Source: Thermosyntropha lipolytica DSM 11003 (lineage in GTDB: Bacteria; Bacillota; Syntrophomonadia; Syntrophomonadales; Syntrophomonadaceae). From it: 54,803 nt of DNA. The notes beneath the pieces were generated by a model that did no database searches, was not told where the DNA came from, and worked only from the letters and a program-made list of their open reading frames with translations. Positions 35,075-46,384 of the stretch are shown one piece after another. The stretch covers positions 1 through 54,803 of the forward strand of contig NZ_FQWY01000013.1 in the NCBI RefSeq assembly GCF_900129805.1, written 5' to 3'. Within the stretch, counting starts at the first letter, position 1. Each line of letters starts with the position of its first letter. Made by a program: the position numbers and the translations under genes.

Positions 35075-35403
35075 TGTCAGCTGTATTGACTCTTAATGGG
35101 GGAAATTTTGAAAATCAGGTCTTAAACGCAGAAAAACCGGTGCTGGTAGATTTCTGGGCAGCCTGGTGTGGTCCCTGCAAGATGTTAGGGCCGATTGTTG
35201 ATGCCGTAGCAGAAGAGAATGTGGGTAAGATAGTAGTCGGCAAGGTAAATGTAGATGAAAACCGGGAACTGGCTATTAAGTACGGCATAAGAGGAGTACC
35301 TACCCTTATATTTTTCAAGGATGGACAGGAGGTAAAAAGGGTGGTAGGAGTGCAGAGCAAAGCCCAGCTACAAAAGCTCATAGATGAAGTGGCTGCCATG
35401 TAA
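35074..35403 (+). CDS. trxA: Thioredoxin
   Basis: About 109 residues; the second of two ATG codons is best spaced from AAGGAGG, and the frame overlaps the csoR stop. Active site WAAWCGPCK near residue 30 and cis-proline in RGVPTLIFF. It reduces disulfides in the cytosol. Translational coupling to the CsoR repressor suggests induction under metal or thiol stress rather than being the housekeeping copy (inference). Confidence 0.93.
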   Translation: MSAVLTLNGGNFENQVLNAEKPVLVDFWAAWCGPCKMLGPIVDAVAEENVGKIVVGKVNVDENRELAIKYGIRGVPTLIFFKDGQEVKRVVGVQSKAQLQKLIDEVAAM

Positions 35404-35415
35404 ATAGAATTTTTT

Positions 35416-35451
35416 AAAAAGAGCGCATCTTTTATGAACGCGCTCTTTTTT
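35416..35451. terminator. Bidirectional terminator between trxA and rarA
   Basis: AAAAAGAGCGC and GCGCTCTTTTTT form an A/T-flanked stem that works on both strands; the rarA stop codon lies in the loop. Confidence 0.85.
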
Positions 35452-36739
35452 CTATAAATTCAGCAATTTTAGCTTCCAGGCCATTAGAGGAAGGGTTATA
35501 AAACTTGTGTTCTTTTAGTTCCTCAGGCAGATATTGCTGTTTTACATACCCTCCGTAGTCATGGGGGTATTTGTAGCCCTGCCCCTTGCCAAGAAGCTTG
35601 GATGCTTGACTGTGTTCGGCCGAGGCTAAATGAGGAGGTATTTTTATTTGGGCAAGTTCTCTTACGGTTTTGATGGCCTGGTTTATAGCCACATAGCTGC
35701 TGTTGCTTTTAGGAGCAGCAGCCAGATAAATGGTAGCTTCTGCCAGAGGAATTCTGGCTTCCGGCATACCAACATATTCCACGGCCTGAAAGGCAGCTAC
35801 GGCGATGGAAAGGGCATAAGGATCAGCAAGGCCAATATCTTCGGCAGCATGGACTATAAGCCGGCGGGCAATAAATTTAGGATCTTCTCCGCCTTCCAGC
35901 ATAAGGGCTAGATAAAATACGGCGGCATCTGGGTCAGATCCGCGGATACTTTTTATAAAAGCGGAAATAGTGTCATAATGGTAATCTCCCGAGCGGTCAT
36001 ATTTTATAAGAGGGATAGTGGTTATTTTTTTTATAATTTCGGGAGTGATGGTTTCCCCTGGTTTTAAATAGGAATTTACGGCGGTTTCTAATATATTTAA
36101 TGCCATGCGGGCATCGCCTTTGGCTATACTGGCTATAAGATGCAGGGCTTCTTTTTCTATTTTCAGATTTAGTTCTCCCAATCCCTTTTCTTTATCGGTC
36201 AGTGCTCTTATAATAAGCTTGTGTATATCTTCTTCTTTAAGAGCTTCTAATACATAAAGCTTGAGGCGGGATAATAAGGCATTGTTCAGTTCATAAAGCG
36301 GATTTTCGGTGGTAGCGCCGATAAGTATAAGGGTGCCGTCTTCTACAAAGGGCAGGAGCACATCCTGCTGGCTTTTGTTAAAGCGATGGATTTCATCGAC
36401 AAAAAGTACAGTTTTTTGGCCATAATATTTATAGCGGTCCCTGGCATCAGAAGCGATTTTGCGTATATCATTTACCCCGGCGGTTACAGCTTGTAGCTGT
36501 TCAAAATGAGCCCGGGTAGTTTGGGCAATAATACGGGCAATAGTCGTTTTGCCACTACCGGGAGGGCCGTAGAGCACAAACGAGTGCAGCTCATCTTTTT
36601 CAATCATGTTTCTTAATACCGAATCCTTGCCTATTATGTGTTCCTGGCCGGCTATTTCATCTAAGGTTTGGGGACGCATGCGATAGGCCAGGGGTAAATT
36701 TTTTAAGTTTTTCTCTGCCTGGAAAGAAAAGAGATCCAT
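35432..36739 (-). CDS. rarA: Replication-associated recombination protein A (RarA/MgsA)
   Basis: 435 residues, minus strand, preceded by AAAGGAGGGGG. AAA+ ATPase related to clamp loaders that acts at stalled forks. Walker [13 protein letters not shown], Walker [17 protein letters not shown], sensor 1 GATTENP, sensor 2 in [10 protein letters not shown]-terminal RarA domain with [26 protein letters not shown] and [18 protein letters not shown]. It is convergent with trxA and diverges from mnmA. Confidence 0.96.
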   Translation of the reverse strand: MDLFSFQAEKNLKNLPLAYRMRPQTLDEIAGQEHIIGKDSVLRNMIEKDELHSFVLYGPPGSGKTTIARIIAQTTRAHFEQLQAVTAGVNDIRKIASDARDRYKYYGQKTVLFVDEIHRFNKSQQDVLLPFVEDGTLILIGATTENPLYELNNALLSRLKLYVLEALKEEDIHKLIIRALTDKEKGLGELNLKIEKEALHLIASIAKGDARMALNILETAVNSYLKPGETITPEIIKKITTIPLIKYDRSGDYHYDTISAFIKSIRGSDPDAAVFYLALMLEGGEDPKFIARRLIVHAAEDIGLADPYALSIAVAAFQAVEYVGMPEARIPLAEATIYLAAAPKSNSSYVAINQAIKTVRELAQIKIPPHLASAEHSQASKLLGKGQGYKYPHDYGGYVKQQYLPEELKEHKFYNPSSNGLEAKIAEFIEKRARS

Positions 36740-36830
36740 ATTTCCCCCTCCTTTAAGGGTTTTTTAAAACTGGAGTAATTATAAAATAAATCAGGCAGAA
36801 TAGCCAGTTGAAGTTAGGAGAGAAGTGGAT

Positions 36831-37853
36831 ATGAAGGTAGCAGTTCTGATGAGTGGCGGTGTTGACAGTACCGTGGCAGCTTGTCTTTTAAAAGAAAAAG
36901 GATATGAAGTTATAGGCCTTACTATGGTCAACTGGGATACGGGAGTAGGGGAAAAAGCCCAGAAGGCAGCTTCGGCATTAGGATTAGAACATATTGTTGT
37001 AGATATGAAGGAAATCTTTCAGGAAAAAGTAGTCGCTTATTTTTGCCGGTCTTATGAGAAGGGAGAAACACCCAATCCCTGTGTGGAATGCAATAAGTAT
37101 ATAAAGTTCGGGAAGCTTTTGGACATAGCTCTTGATCTGGGATGTGAAAAGGTGGCTACCGGTCATTATGCCCGGGTGGAATATGATGAAGAAAAAAACC
37201 GCTATCTTTTGCGCCAGGGGAGAGATAAGAATAAGGACCAGAGTTATTTTCTCTATGGCTTAAAGCAAAGACAGCTGGAACGCATTCTATTCCCTTTAGG
37301 GGATTTTACGAAGCCGGAAGTGAGGGAGATGGCCAGGGCTTACGGGTTAGAGGTAGCGGAAAGCAAGGAAAGTCAGGAAGTATGTTTTATTGCTGGTGAT
37401 TACCGGGATTTTTTGCGGGATAAAGTGAGCCTTAAGCCGGGTGATTTTGTGGATTTAAAAGGCAGGGTCATTGGAACCCATAAAGGTATTCCTTTTTATA
37501 CGGTGGGACAGAGAAAAGGACTGGGACTTAGTATGGGTAAGCCGGTATATGTTTTAGATCTAGATGTAGAAAATAATCGCATAATAGTTGATGAAGAGGT
37601 TCATCTTTTCCGCCGGGTTTTATATGCAGCTGATTATAATTTTATAATGTTTGAGGAATTAGAAGAAGATATAAGGGTTTTAGCCAAGGTGCGCTACCGC
37701 TCTGCTTTATCTCCGGCAACCGTTTCTAAAAAAGGAGACAGGTTGAAGGTAGAGTTTGACCAGCCCCAGAGAGCTATTACCCGGGGACAATCGGTAGTTT
37801 TTTACCAGGGTGAATATGTGCTAGGAGGCGGGATAATAGCTGATATTGTTTAA
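36831..37853 (+). CDS. mnmA: tRNA-uridine 2-sulfurtransferase
   Basis: ATG 36831 preferred (TTAGGAG at good spacing) over an in-frame GTG six bases earlier; 340 residues. It thiolates U34 of tRNA-Lys/Glu/Gln. PP-loop LMSGGVDSTVAA, catalytic cysteines in NPCVECN and ESQEVCFI, and QDQSYFLY-type NKDQSYFLYGL, plus GQRKGLGL. No cysteine desulfurase partner is adjacent. Confidence 0.95.
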   Translation: MKVAVLMSGGVDSTVAACLLKEKGYEVIGLTMVNWDTGVGEKAQKAASALGLEHIVVDMKEIFQEKVVAYFCRSYEKGETPNPCVECNKYIKFGKLLDIALDLGCEKVATGHYARVEYDEEKNRYLLRQGRDKNKDQSYFLYGLKQRQLERILFPLGDFTKPEVREMARAYGLEVAESKESQEVCFIAGDYRDFLRDKVSLKPGDFVDLKGRVIGTHKGIPFYTVGQRKGLGLSMGKPVYVLDLDVENNRIIVDEEVHLFRRVLYAADYNFIMFEELEEDIRVLAKVRYRSALSPATVSKKGDRLKVEFDQPQRAITRGQSVVFYQGEYVLGGGIIADIV

Positions 37854-37876
37854 AGGTGAGTTTATATTAAAAGCAG

Positions 37877-37919
37877 CAGCCTTTTCTATGAACAGGTCAT
37901 ATGAAAAGGCTGTTTTTTT
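37877..37919 (+). terminator. Terminator of mnmA
   Basis: CAGCCTTTTC pairs with GAAAAGGCTG around a 16-base loop, followed by seven T. Confidence 0.88.
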
Positions 37920-37981
37920 ATTGGTATATATTTTTTAAAGCAAAGCAAAATATATAAAGGAGCCAAGGAAGGGAAGTTATT

Positions 37982-38446
37982 ATGCTGAAAGTCAAGCATA
38001 TATGCGGGATGCCGGTTTTTTACCGTAAGAATGCCAGGGTATTAGGTTATGTAGAAAAAGTAGCGATTGGGGATGATTACGAGATTGCTTATATTGTCTG
38101 GCAGAGTGAAAAAGGAAGACTGTATATGGTTAGAAAAGGAGATTTTATTCTGACGGAAAAATCGGTTCTGGTTGAAAACTTAAAAGGTATTAAATCTTAT
38201 GCTGGTGGGGAAGAATTATCTATATATGAGAAGAAAATAGGCGATAAGGTTTTTGATGAGAAAGGTGAAGAATTAGGGGTAGTAAGTGATTTTTTAATTT
38301 CAGCAGCTGATGGTAAAGTATGGGGAGTAGAAGTTGCAGCGGGAGTTTTGCCAGATATTCTAAAAGGCCGTTTTCAAATGCCTCTTACGCAGATAAGGTG
38401 GCAGAATAAATCAAGTCTTTTTGTCAAAGAAGGGAGTAAAGATTAG
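37982..38446 (+). CDS. PRC-barrel domain protein
   Basis: 154 residues. MLKVKHICGMPVFYRKNARVLGYVEKV starts one barrel and GDKVFDEKGEELGVVSDFLIS (about 90-112) a second, half-length one. Soluble. It overlaps the zinc-ribbon gene by one base. Its presence next to mnmA and alaS is common in Clostridia. The function is unknown, with possible roles in RNA or protein binding by analogy to other PRC barrels. Confidence 0.75.
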   Translation: MLKVKHICGMPVFYRKNARVLGYVEKVAIGDDYEIAYIVWQSEKGRLYMVRKGDFILTEKSVLVENLKGIKSYAGGEELSIYEKKIGDKVFDEKGEELGVVSDFLISAADGKVWGVEVAAGVLPDILKGRFQMPLTQIRWQNKSSLFVKEGSKD

Positions 38447-38619
38447 TGGTAATCAAATGTCCGGTTTGTAAAGGTTTACAGGTGGGAAAAGTGGGAAGCG
38501 ACCAGTATTATTGCTGGAACTGTTTTCTGGAATTTAATTACAATAAGGGACGGGTCAATCTTTATCAGGTAGAAGAAGATGGAAGCCTTTTGGCTATCGA
38601 CAGCAGTGAGCTTTTATAA
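38446..38619 (+). CDS. Small zinc-ribbon protein, 57 aa
   Basis: GTG start overlaps the PRC stop by one base; GGGAG lies about 10 bases ahead. Two CxxC knuckles, CPVC (residues 5-8) and CWNC (23-26), form a zinc ribbon; the C-terminal half is acidic. The gene runs directly into the next ribosome site (AAGGAGGG), which fits an operon of very small genes between mnmA and the AI-2E permease. No family recognised beyond the zinc ribbon. Confidence 0.7.
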   Translation: MVIKCPVCKGLQVGKVGSDQYYCWNCFLEFNYNKGRVNLYQVEEDGSLLAIDSSELL

Positions 38620-38635
38620 AGGAGGGACAGGGCTT

Positions 38636-38779
38636 TTGCGGAGTTATCTTAATGCTGTATTGATAGGAGCTATGCTGGGAGCAGCAGCAGCTATATACTG
38701 GCAGGATAGGAAAGCGGAAAGCACTACCCCTTTTGTTAAGCCGGAACGCAACAGGCGGCGGGTTTTGAATATAATATGA
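38636..38779 (+). CDS. Small single-TM protein, 47 aa
   Basis: A TTG start 10 bases after GGAGGG is chosen over the in-frame ATG at 38579, which lies inside the zinc-ribbon gene. One membrane helix (AVLIGAMLGAAAAIYW) is followed by a basic tail (RNRRR), giving a YtxH-like appearance. It ends 22 bases before the AI-2E permease gene. Function unknown. Confidence 0.6.
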   Translation: MRSYLNAVLIGAMLGAAAAIYWQDRKAESTTPFVKPERNRRRVLNII

Positions 38780-38801
38780 TTTAACGGGATCGAAGGCAGG
38801 G

Positions 38802-39827
38802 ATGAAGGTGGATTTGACTGTCAGGGTATGGCAGAGGTGGCTGTTTTTTATCGTGGTGGCTTTAGCCACTATTTATTTTTTATACCTGGTAAGAAGTGTT
38901 CTTTTTAGCTTTGCTTTAGGGTTCCTTTTGGCTTATCTTCTTTTTCGGCCGGTCAGGTATATTGAAAGGCGGGGGATAAGAAGGCTATGGGCGATTTTAT
39001 TAGTCTATGCTTCGGTTTTGGCTTTATCCTTTTTATTTCTGTATTTTGCCCTTCCCGGGATAATAAAGGAAATGACTGCTCTTGCTCATCTCCTACCTCG
39101 GTATGCCGACCAAACCGAGGAAATTATGAGTAAGATTGACCATATAGATATGCCGCATAAGTTGAAAGAAGTATTCTGGAAAAATGTAAGAGATATAGAG
39201 GAGTTTATCTATAAAGGTTTGAACAGTTTGGTAAAAGGGATTTATGATGTGCTGGAAACAGCTCTTTTTTTGATATTTGCTCCGATTTTAGCTTTTTATG
39301 TTATGATGGACTGGGAAAAGATAGGAGATGGTTTTCTCCATTTATTTTCTCCTCCGGTTCGCCTGGAAATTAAACAGCTTTTTAAAGATATAGATGAGGT
39401 ATTGATAAGTTTTATAAAAGGTTATTTTCTGGTGGCGTGTATAGTAGGCGGGTTAACGGGTGTCACGGCTTATTTTATAGGTGTTAAGTTCCCTTTATTA
39501 TTAGGAATTTTAGCGGGAATAACTAATCTGATACCTTTTCTGGGAGCTTTTTTGGGGGGGATACCTGCAGTTTTACTGGCTTTGACCGATTCCTGGCGGC
39601 TGGCTTTGTATATGGCACTGGGGATAGTCATAATCCAGCAGCTGGAGAGCAATTTTATAACCCCCAGAATAATAGGAAATAGATTAGGGCTGCATCCTCT
39701 GGTGATAGTTTTTGCTCTTTTAGCCGGCGGCAATTTATTAGGCATATGGGGTATGCTGATAGGGGTGCCTCTGGCGGCAGTTTTGCGCGTAATTTTCTCC
39801 TGGTTTTATGGTAAAATTATAGCATGA
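38802..39827 (+). CDS. AI-2E family (PerM/YtvI-type) transporter
   Basis: 341 residues with about eight hydrophobic segments. The N-terminal pair (RWLFFIVVALATIYFLYLV, SFALGFLLAYLLF), a soluble middle part and the C-terminal group with TNLIPFLGAFLGGIPAVLLALTD and GNLLGIWGMLIGVPLAAVLRV are family hallmarks. The latter motif is characteristic of this exporter or channel family. Transported substrate unknown. It sits just upstream of alaS, as in many Firmicutes. Confidence 0.88.
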   Translation: MKVDLTVRVWQRWLFFIVVALATIYFLYLVRSVLFSFALGFLLAYLLFRPVRYIERRGIRRLWAILLVYASVLALSFLFLYFALPGIIKEMTALAHLLPRYADQTEEIMSKIDHIDMPHKLKEVFWKNVRDIEEFIYKGLNSLVKGIYDVLETALFLIFAPILAFYVMMDWEKIGDGFLHLFSPPVRLEIKQLFKDIDEVLISFIKGYFLVACIVGGLTGVTAYFIGVKFPLLLGILAGITNLIPFLGAFLGGIPAVLLALTDSWRLALYMALGIVIIQQLESNFITPRIIGNRLGLHPLVIVFALLAGGNLLGIWGMLIGVPLAAVLRVIFSWFYGKIIA

Positions 39828-39913
39828 TGAGGGATCAAGGTGATTTGTTGACATAATTCTCAATATAAAAGAAAATAGATTAGTAAAGTTTTTGCACGCA
39901 AAGGGAGGCTTAA

Positions 39914-42550
<2,637 letters not shown>

Positions 42551-42587
42551 TGTTTACGGTTGTCCTGGCCAAGGGGAGGAGAGAAGT

Positions 42588-42842
42588 ATGGGGAGATTTG
42601 ATCAGACGGTAAATTTTAGCCTGCATAAAGATGGTGAAGATAAGGTAAGAATTATTTTGCAAACTGTTTATGAAGCTCTGGAAGAGAAAGGATATAATCC
42701 TATAAATCAGCTTATAGGCTATATGATATCCGGTGATCCTGCTTATATAACCAGCCATAATAATGCCCGCAGCCTTATATGTAAAATTGAACGGGATGAG
42801 ATACTGGAGGTTCTTTTGCGCCATTACTTAAATGAAAAATAA
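42588..42842 (+). CDS. ireB: IreB family regulatory phosphoprotein (UPF0297)
   Basis: 84 residues after GGGGAGGAGAG. Sequence marks: [31 protein letters not shown] and a central [21 protein letters not shown]. IreB is a substrate of a PASTA-type Ser/Thr kinase in enterococci and negatively affects cephalosporin resistance there. Invariant neighbour of alaS and ruvX in Firmicutes. Confidence 0.93.
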   Translation: MGRFDQTVNFSLHKDGEDKVRIILQTVYEALEEKGYNPINQLIGYMISGDPAYITSHNNARSLICKIERDEILEVLLRHYLNEK

Positions 42843-42848
42843 GGAGTA

Positions 42849-42879
42849 AAAAGCCTCATGCCCAGGGCATGAGGCTTTT
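42849..42879 (+). terminator. Terminator-like hairpin after ireB
   Basis: AAAAGCCTCATGCCC and its complement GGGCATGAGGCTTTT form a long stem with a tiny A loop region and end in four T. Confidence 0.75.
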
Positions 42880-42906
42880 GGCCAGGAAGGGATAGGGATA
42901 AATTAT

Positions 42907-43323
42907 ATGCGGATTATGGGATTAGATGTAGGCGAAAAGAGGATTGGAATTGCTTTGAGTGACCCGATGGGCTGGACAGCACAAGGATATTCTGTGCTTA
43001 CCCGCAAAGATCTGGGACATGATCTGGCAGAGATTAAAAAAATATGTGAAGAAAAAGAAGTAGAGGAGATTGTGATAGGACTTCCCCGTAATATGAATGG
43101 CACTTTAGGCCCTAAGGCAGAAGAGGTGCAAAAATTTGGAAGCAAGGTGATGGAGCATACCGGAATTAAAGTTACCTACTGGGATGAGCGTTTATCTACC
43201 GTAAGTGCGGAAAAGGTTTTGCTTGCGGCTGATGTCTCCCGCCGCCGCCGCAAGGAAGTAATAGATAAACTGGCAGCTGTAAATATCTTGCAGAATTATC
43301 TTGATTATATTAATCGGGCATAA
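42907..43323 (+). CDS. ruvX: Holliday junction resolvase RuvX/YqgF
   Basis: 138 residues. RNase H-like fold with catalytic acid in MGLDVGEKRIGIALSD, VIGLPRNMNGTLGPKAEEV, and the third motif WDERLSTVSAEKVL; the final segment has DKLAAVNILQNYLD. Family members process Holliday junctions and, in E. coli, pre-16S rRNA. It is located as expected between ireB and DUF1292. Confidence 0.94.
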   Translation: MRIMGLDVGEKRIGIALSDPMGWTAQGYSVLTRKDLGHDLAEIKKICEEKEVEEIVIGLPRNMNGTLGPKAEEVQKFGSKVMEHTGIKVTYWDERLSTVSAEKVLLAADVSRRRRKEVIDKLAAVNILQNYLDYINRA

Positions 43324-43345
43324 AAAATATTTTTGATGGTTAAGT

Positions 43346-43374
43346 TTGACAAAGTGAAGAGAAAATAATACAAT
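43346..43374 (+). promoter_or_regulatory. Sigma-A-type promoter of the DUF1292 gene
   Basis: TTGACA at 43346-43351, 17-base spacer, TACAAT at 43369-43374; the gene's start codon is about 31 bases on. Confidence 0.8.
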
Positions 43375-43405
43375 GACTTTAGTTTTAGGAAAAAGAGGTG
43401 ACTTG

Positions 43406-43702
43406 ATGAGCCACGAAGAATTTTTTGAAGAAGAAATTCCCGTTCTGGTATTAGTTGATGAAGAAGGAGTCGAACACGAATTTGAGCTTTTAGCTGAGCT
43501 GGAAATTGATGATGCTACTTACCGTGTATTAGTACCTTTACTGGCTGAAGAAGATGAGGAATCTGATGAGCTGGAGGTAATAATACTGAAAGTAGTTTAT
43601 GATGAAGAGGGCAATGAATTCTTAAGCGACATTGAAGATGATGAGGAATGGGAAAAAGTAGCCGATGCCTGGCAGGAGCTGATGGAAAGCGAAGAGTTTT
43701 AA
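43406..43702 (+). CDS. DUF1292 protein
   Basis: 98 residues; ATG 43406 behind AAGAGGTGA is preferred because the longer frame starts upstream of the promoter's expected transcription site. The protein is highly acidic (pairs of EE/DD and FELLAELEIDDATYRVLVPL) and typical of the YrzB/DUF1292 group found downstream of ruvX in Firmicutes. Soluble; function unknown. Confidence 0.9.
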   Translation: MSHEEFFEEEIPVLVLVDEEGVEHEFELLAELEIDDATYRVLVPLLAEEDEESDELEVIILKVVYDEEGNEFLSDIEDDEEWEKVADAWQELMESEEF

Positions 43703-43715
43703 TTTCTCGACATTT

Positions 43716-43739
43716 ACCCGGGAGATTTCCCGGGTTTTT
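43716..43739 (+). terminator. Terminator of the DUF1292 gene
   Basis: CCCGGGA and TCCCGGG stem with a short loop, then five T. Confidence 0.88.
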
Positions 43740-43846
43740 GCATTATTTTGGTTTAATATTCTATAAATATAGGCCGATATTATAATATAATAATGAAAGC
43801 TGATATTTTGATGTTAAATATATAAGTCGGTTGGGGGATAAGGGAG

Positions 43847-45310
43847 TTGGGAAGCAGAGTAAAAGGTGTTTTACTGGTTGCTTTAGCCATATTTTTAGGT
43901 ATAGTGGCGGCGGTTTTTTTGTATTTTTATAATGTTTTTTATCATAGTGAGGTATTTTTGCCTGGAGTGCATGTTGCCGGCCTTCCCGTAGCAGGTCTTA
44001 CAACTGCCGATGCCAGTTATAAAATGGATGAATACATAAAAAGAGCCATGGAAAAAAATATAGTGTTTTCCTATAAGGATTACCAGTATGTTTATCGCTT
44101 GAAGGATCTAGTTTATCCTTTAGATAGCCACAAGATAGTGGAGGAAATATGGGAAAAAGAGAAAAAAAGGAGCCTTAAGTCGAAAATATTGAATATGGAT
44201 GGTAGCCAGAAAATAGATTATCCTGTCCTTCTGGCGTATAATCCTGATATCTGGGAAAAAATAACGGAAGAATGGAGACGGGATATAGATATATACCCCA
44301 GAGATGCCAGGTTAGAAATAAAGCCGCTCCGGGGACTAGTTATAGTACCGGATGAAGAAGGAAGAAAAGTTGATGAGGAAAAGACTAAGACGGGGCTGCC
44401 GCGCAGGCTGGAGGAAATTGCTGAGGAAAAGTATAATGTACCGTTAGTAGTCAACAAGGTTTCTCCCCGGGTTAAAGCCGAAGATTTTAAAAATATCGGG
44501 CTTTTATCTTCTTATACTACCTGGTATGATGTTTCTCTGCTTGACCGTTCCCACAATTTAGCTATGGCGGCTAAAGCTATAGATGGGAAGGTAATCCTGG
44601 CAGGTGAAGTTTTTTCTTTTAATGAGGTGGTAGGGGAAAGAACTTTTGCCAATGGCTATCGCGATGCTCTGGTAATAATAGGAGGAAAATTTATGCCGGG
44701 AACAGGAGGGGGAGTATGCCAGGTTTCTTCCACCCTCTATAATGCTGTTTTGCTGGCAGGATTACCGGTAGTAGAGAGGCATAATCATACCCTGGCAGTA
44801 GCCTATGTTCCTTTAGGGTTTGATGCTACGGTCGCGTATGGACTGCAGGATTTTAAGTTTAAAAACAGCACTCCTGATCCCCTTTATATAAGATCGGAAA
44901 TAGGAAATGGCAGCCTGACGGTTTATATTTATGGGAATATGGATTATAAATGTAATGTAAAAACGAGCCATGTTATAGATAAAGTAATGGATTTTAAGGA
45001 GATAAGGGAGTTTAAGCCTGATTTGAAGGCCGGAGAGGAAAAGATAGAAACTAAAGGGAATCCCGGGTATATAGTGCGCAGTTTTCGGCATTTCTATGAT
45101 AACAGTGGCAAGCTTATAAAAACCGAAATGCTGGCCCGTGATGTTTATAATCCGCTTAACCGGCTGGTTTATGTGGGACCGAAGAAAAATATTGCCCCTC
45201 CTGGGGATAAGAAGGGAGCAACTGCTGATGAAGAGAATAATGCCGATAGTGGAGCAAACCCTCCGGAAATGAATAATAACCAGGATATATTTCCGGAAGA
45301 CCAGCTATAA
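43847..45310 (+). CDS. VanW family protein with G5-type C-terminal domain
   Basis: A TTG start behind GGGGGATAAGGGAG; 487 residues. One N-terminal membrane anchor (about 5-28), then FLPGVHVAGLPVAGLTTADA, a long extracytoplasmic region, and the VanW core (about 215-370): TGGGVCQVSSTLYNAVLLAGLPVVER, HTLAVAYVPLGFDATVAYG, DFKFKNSTPDPLYIRS. The part after residue 385 (FKEIREFKPDLKAGEEKIETKGNPGY) is G5-like. VanW is found with peptidoglycan-active genes; its chemistry is not established. It precedes mltG. Confidence 0.88.
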   Translation: MGSRVKGVLLVALAIFLGIVAAVFLYFYNVFYHSEVFLPGVHVAGLPVAGLTTADASYKMDEYIKRAMEKNIVFSYKDYQYVYRLKDLVYPLDSHKIVEEIWEKEKKRSLKSKILNMDGSQKIDYPVLLAYNPDIWEKITEEWRRDIDIYPRDARLEIKPLRGLVIVPDEEGRKVDEEKTKTGLPRRLEEIAEEKYNVPLVVNKVSPRVKAEDFKNIGLLSSYTTWYDVSLLDRSHNLAMAAKAIDGKVILAGEVFSFNEVVGERTFANGYRDALVIIGGKFMPGTGGGVCQVSSTLYNAVLLAGLPVVERHNHTLAVAYVPLGFDATVAYGLQDFKFKNSTPDPLYIRSEIGNGSLTVYIYGNMDYKCNVKTSHVIDKVMDFKEIREFKPDLKAGEEKIETKGNPGYIVRSFRHFYDNSGKLIKTEMLARDVYNPLNRLVYVGPKKNIAPPGDKKGATADEENNADSGANPPEMNNNQDIFPEDQL

Positions 45311-45337
45311 TGACGAGATGACAGAAAAGGTGAGGAA

Positions 45338-46369
45338 ATGAGTGAAATTGTAAGGATGATGAAAGTTAAAAAGGAACTTTTGCTTCTGTTATTTTTAGTC
45401 CTGGTTGGCGGGCTTATCCTGGGCCGCTTTTACTGGCTTCATCTGCAGTATATGCCGGTAGATCCCCATGATAAGAACTATATAGATGTTTTTATACCTG
45501 AAAACAGCACGGCGCGTGATATAGCCGGGATTTTATATGAGGAAAAGCTTATTCGGAGCCGTGAAGCTTTTCTTTATTACTGCAAGAAAACAGGCTATGA
45601 TAGCAGGTTAAAGGCCGGACATTTCCGCTTCAGCCGCAGCCAGTCCCTCAAGGAAATAGCCCGGGATATTGCGGAAGGAAAAGTGGTGATGATTACTTTT
45701 ACCATACCGGAAGGATATACTGTTGAGCAGATTGGCGATATAGTAGTAAAAAAAGGCCTTTGTAGCCGGGAAGAATGGGAAGAAGCTTTGCGTAAGGATT
45801 ATGATTATCCTTTTCTGGCTGAGGTACCATCAGGGGTAAAAAACCGCCTGGAAGGGTTTCTTTTTCCTGATACTTATGTAGTAGGGGAAGGGATAACAGC
45901 TTCTGAACTTGTTGCCATGATGCTGCAAAATTTTGCCAATATCTGGGAGAGAGATTTTGCCAGGGAAGCGGAAGGAAAGAGCATTTACCAGATAGTTACT
46001 ATAGCTTCCATGGTAGAAAGGGAAGCGGTAGTCCCTTCGGAGAGGGCCAGAATTGCCGGGGTAATTTTTAACCGGATGCGAGCTGGCATGCCGCTGCAGA
46101 TAGATGCTACGGTTTTGTATGCTCTGGGCAAACACAAGGAAATAGTTACTTATGATGATTTAAAAGTGGATTCTCCTTATAATACCTATCAAATAACAGG
46201 ACTTCCTTTAGGGCCTATTGCCTGTCCGGGCAGGGAGGCCATAAAGGCGGTGCTTAATCCGGAAAAACATGATTATCTTTATTATGTAGCGCGCGGGGAT
46301 GGAAGCCATCATTTTTCCCGGACTTATGCCGAACATTTAGCAGCTATTGCCAGGTATCAAAAGAGGTAG
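45338..46369 (+). CDS. mltG: Endolytic murein transglycosylase MltG
   Basis: 343 residues. A membrane helix (about 12-34) anchors a LysM-like subdomain (VDVFIPENSTARDIAG) and the YceG catalytic domain: ASMVEREAVVPSERARIAGVIFNRM with the catalytic Glu in VEREA, then LQIDATVLYALGK, SPYNTYQITGLPLGPIACPG and YYVARGDGSHHFSRTYAEH. It cleaves nascent glycan strands and limits chain length. Follows VanW by 27 bases. Confidence 0.95.
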   Translation: MSEIVRMMKVKKELLLLLFLVLVGGLILGRFYWLHLQYMPVDPHDKNYIDVFIPENSTARDIAGILYEEKLIRSREAFLYYCKKTGYDSRLKAGHFRFSRSQSLKEIARDIAEGKVVMITFTIPEGYTVEQIGDIVVKKGLCSREEWEEALRKDYDYPFLAEVPSGVKNRLEGFLFPDTYVVGEGITASELVAMMLQNFANIWERDFAREAEGKSIYQIVTIASMVEREAVVPSERARIAGVIFNRMRAGMPLQIDATVLYALGKHKEIVTYDDLKVDSPYNTYQITGLPLGPIACPGREAIKAVLNPEKHDYLYYVARGDGSHHFSRTYAEHLAAIARYQKR

Positions 46370-46384
46370 AAAAGGTTGGTGTAT

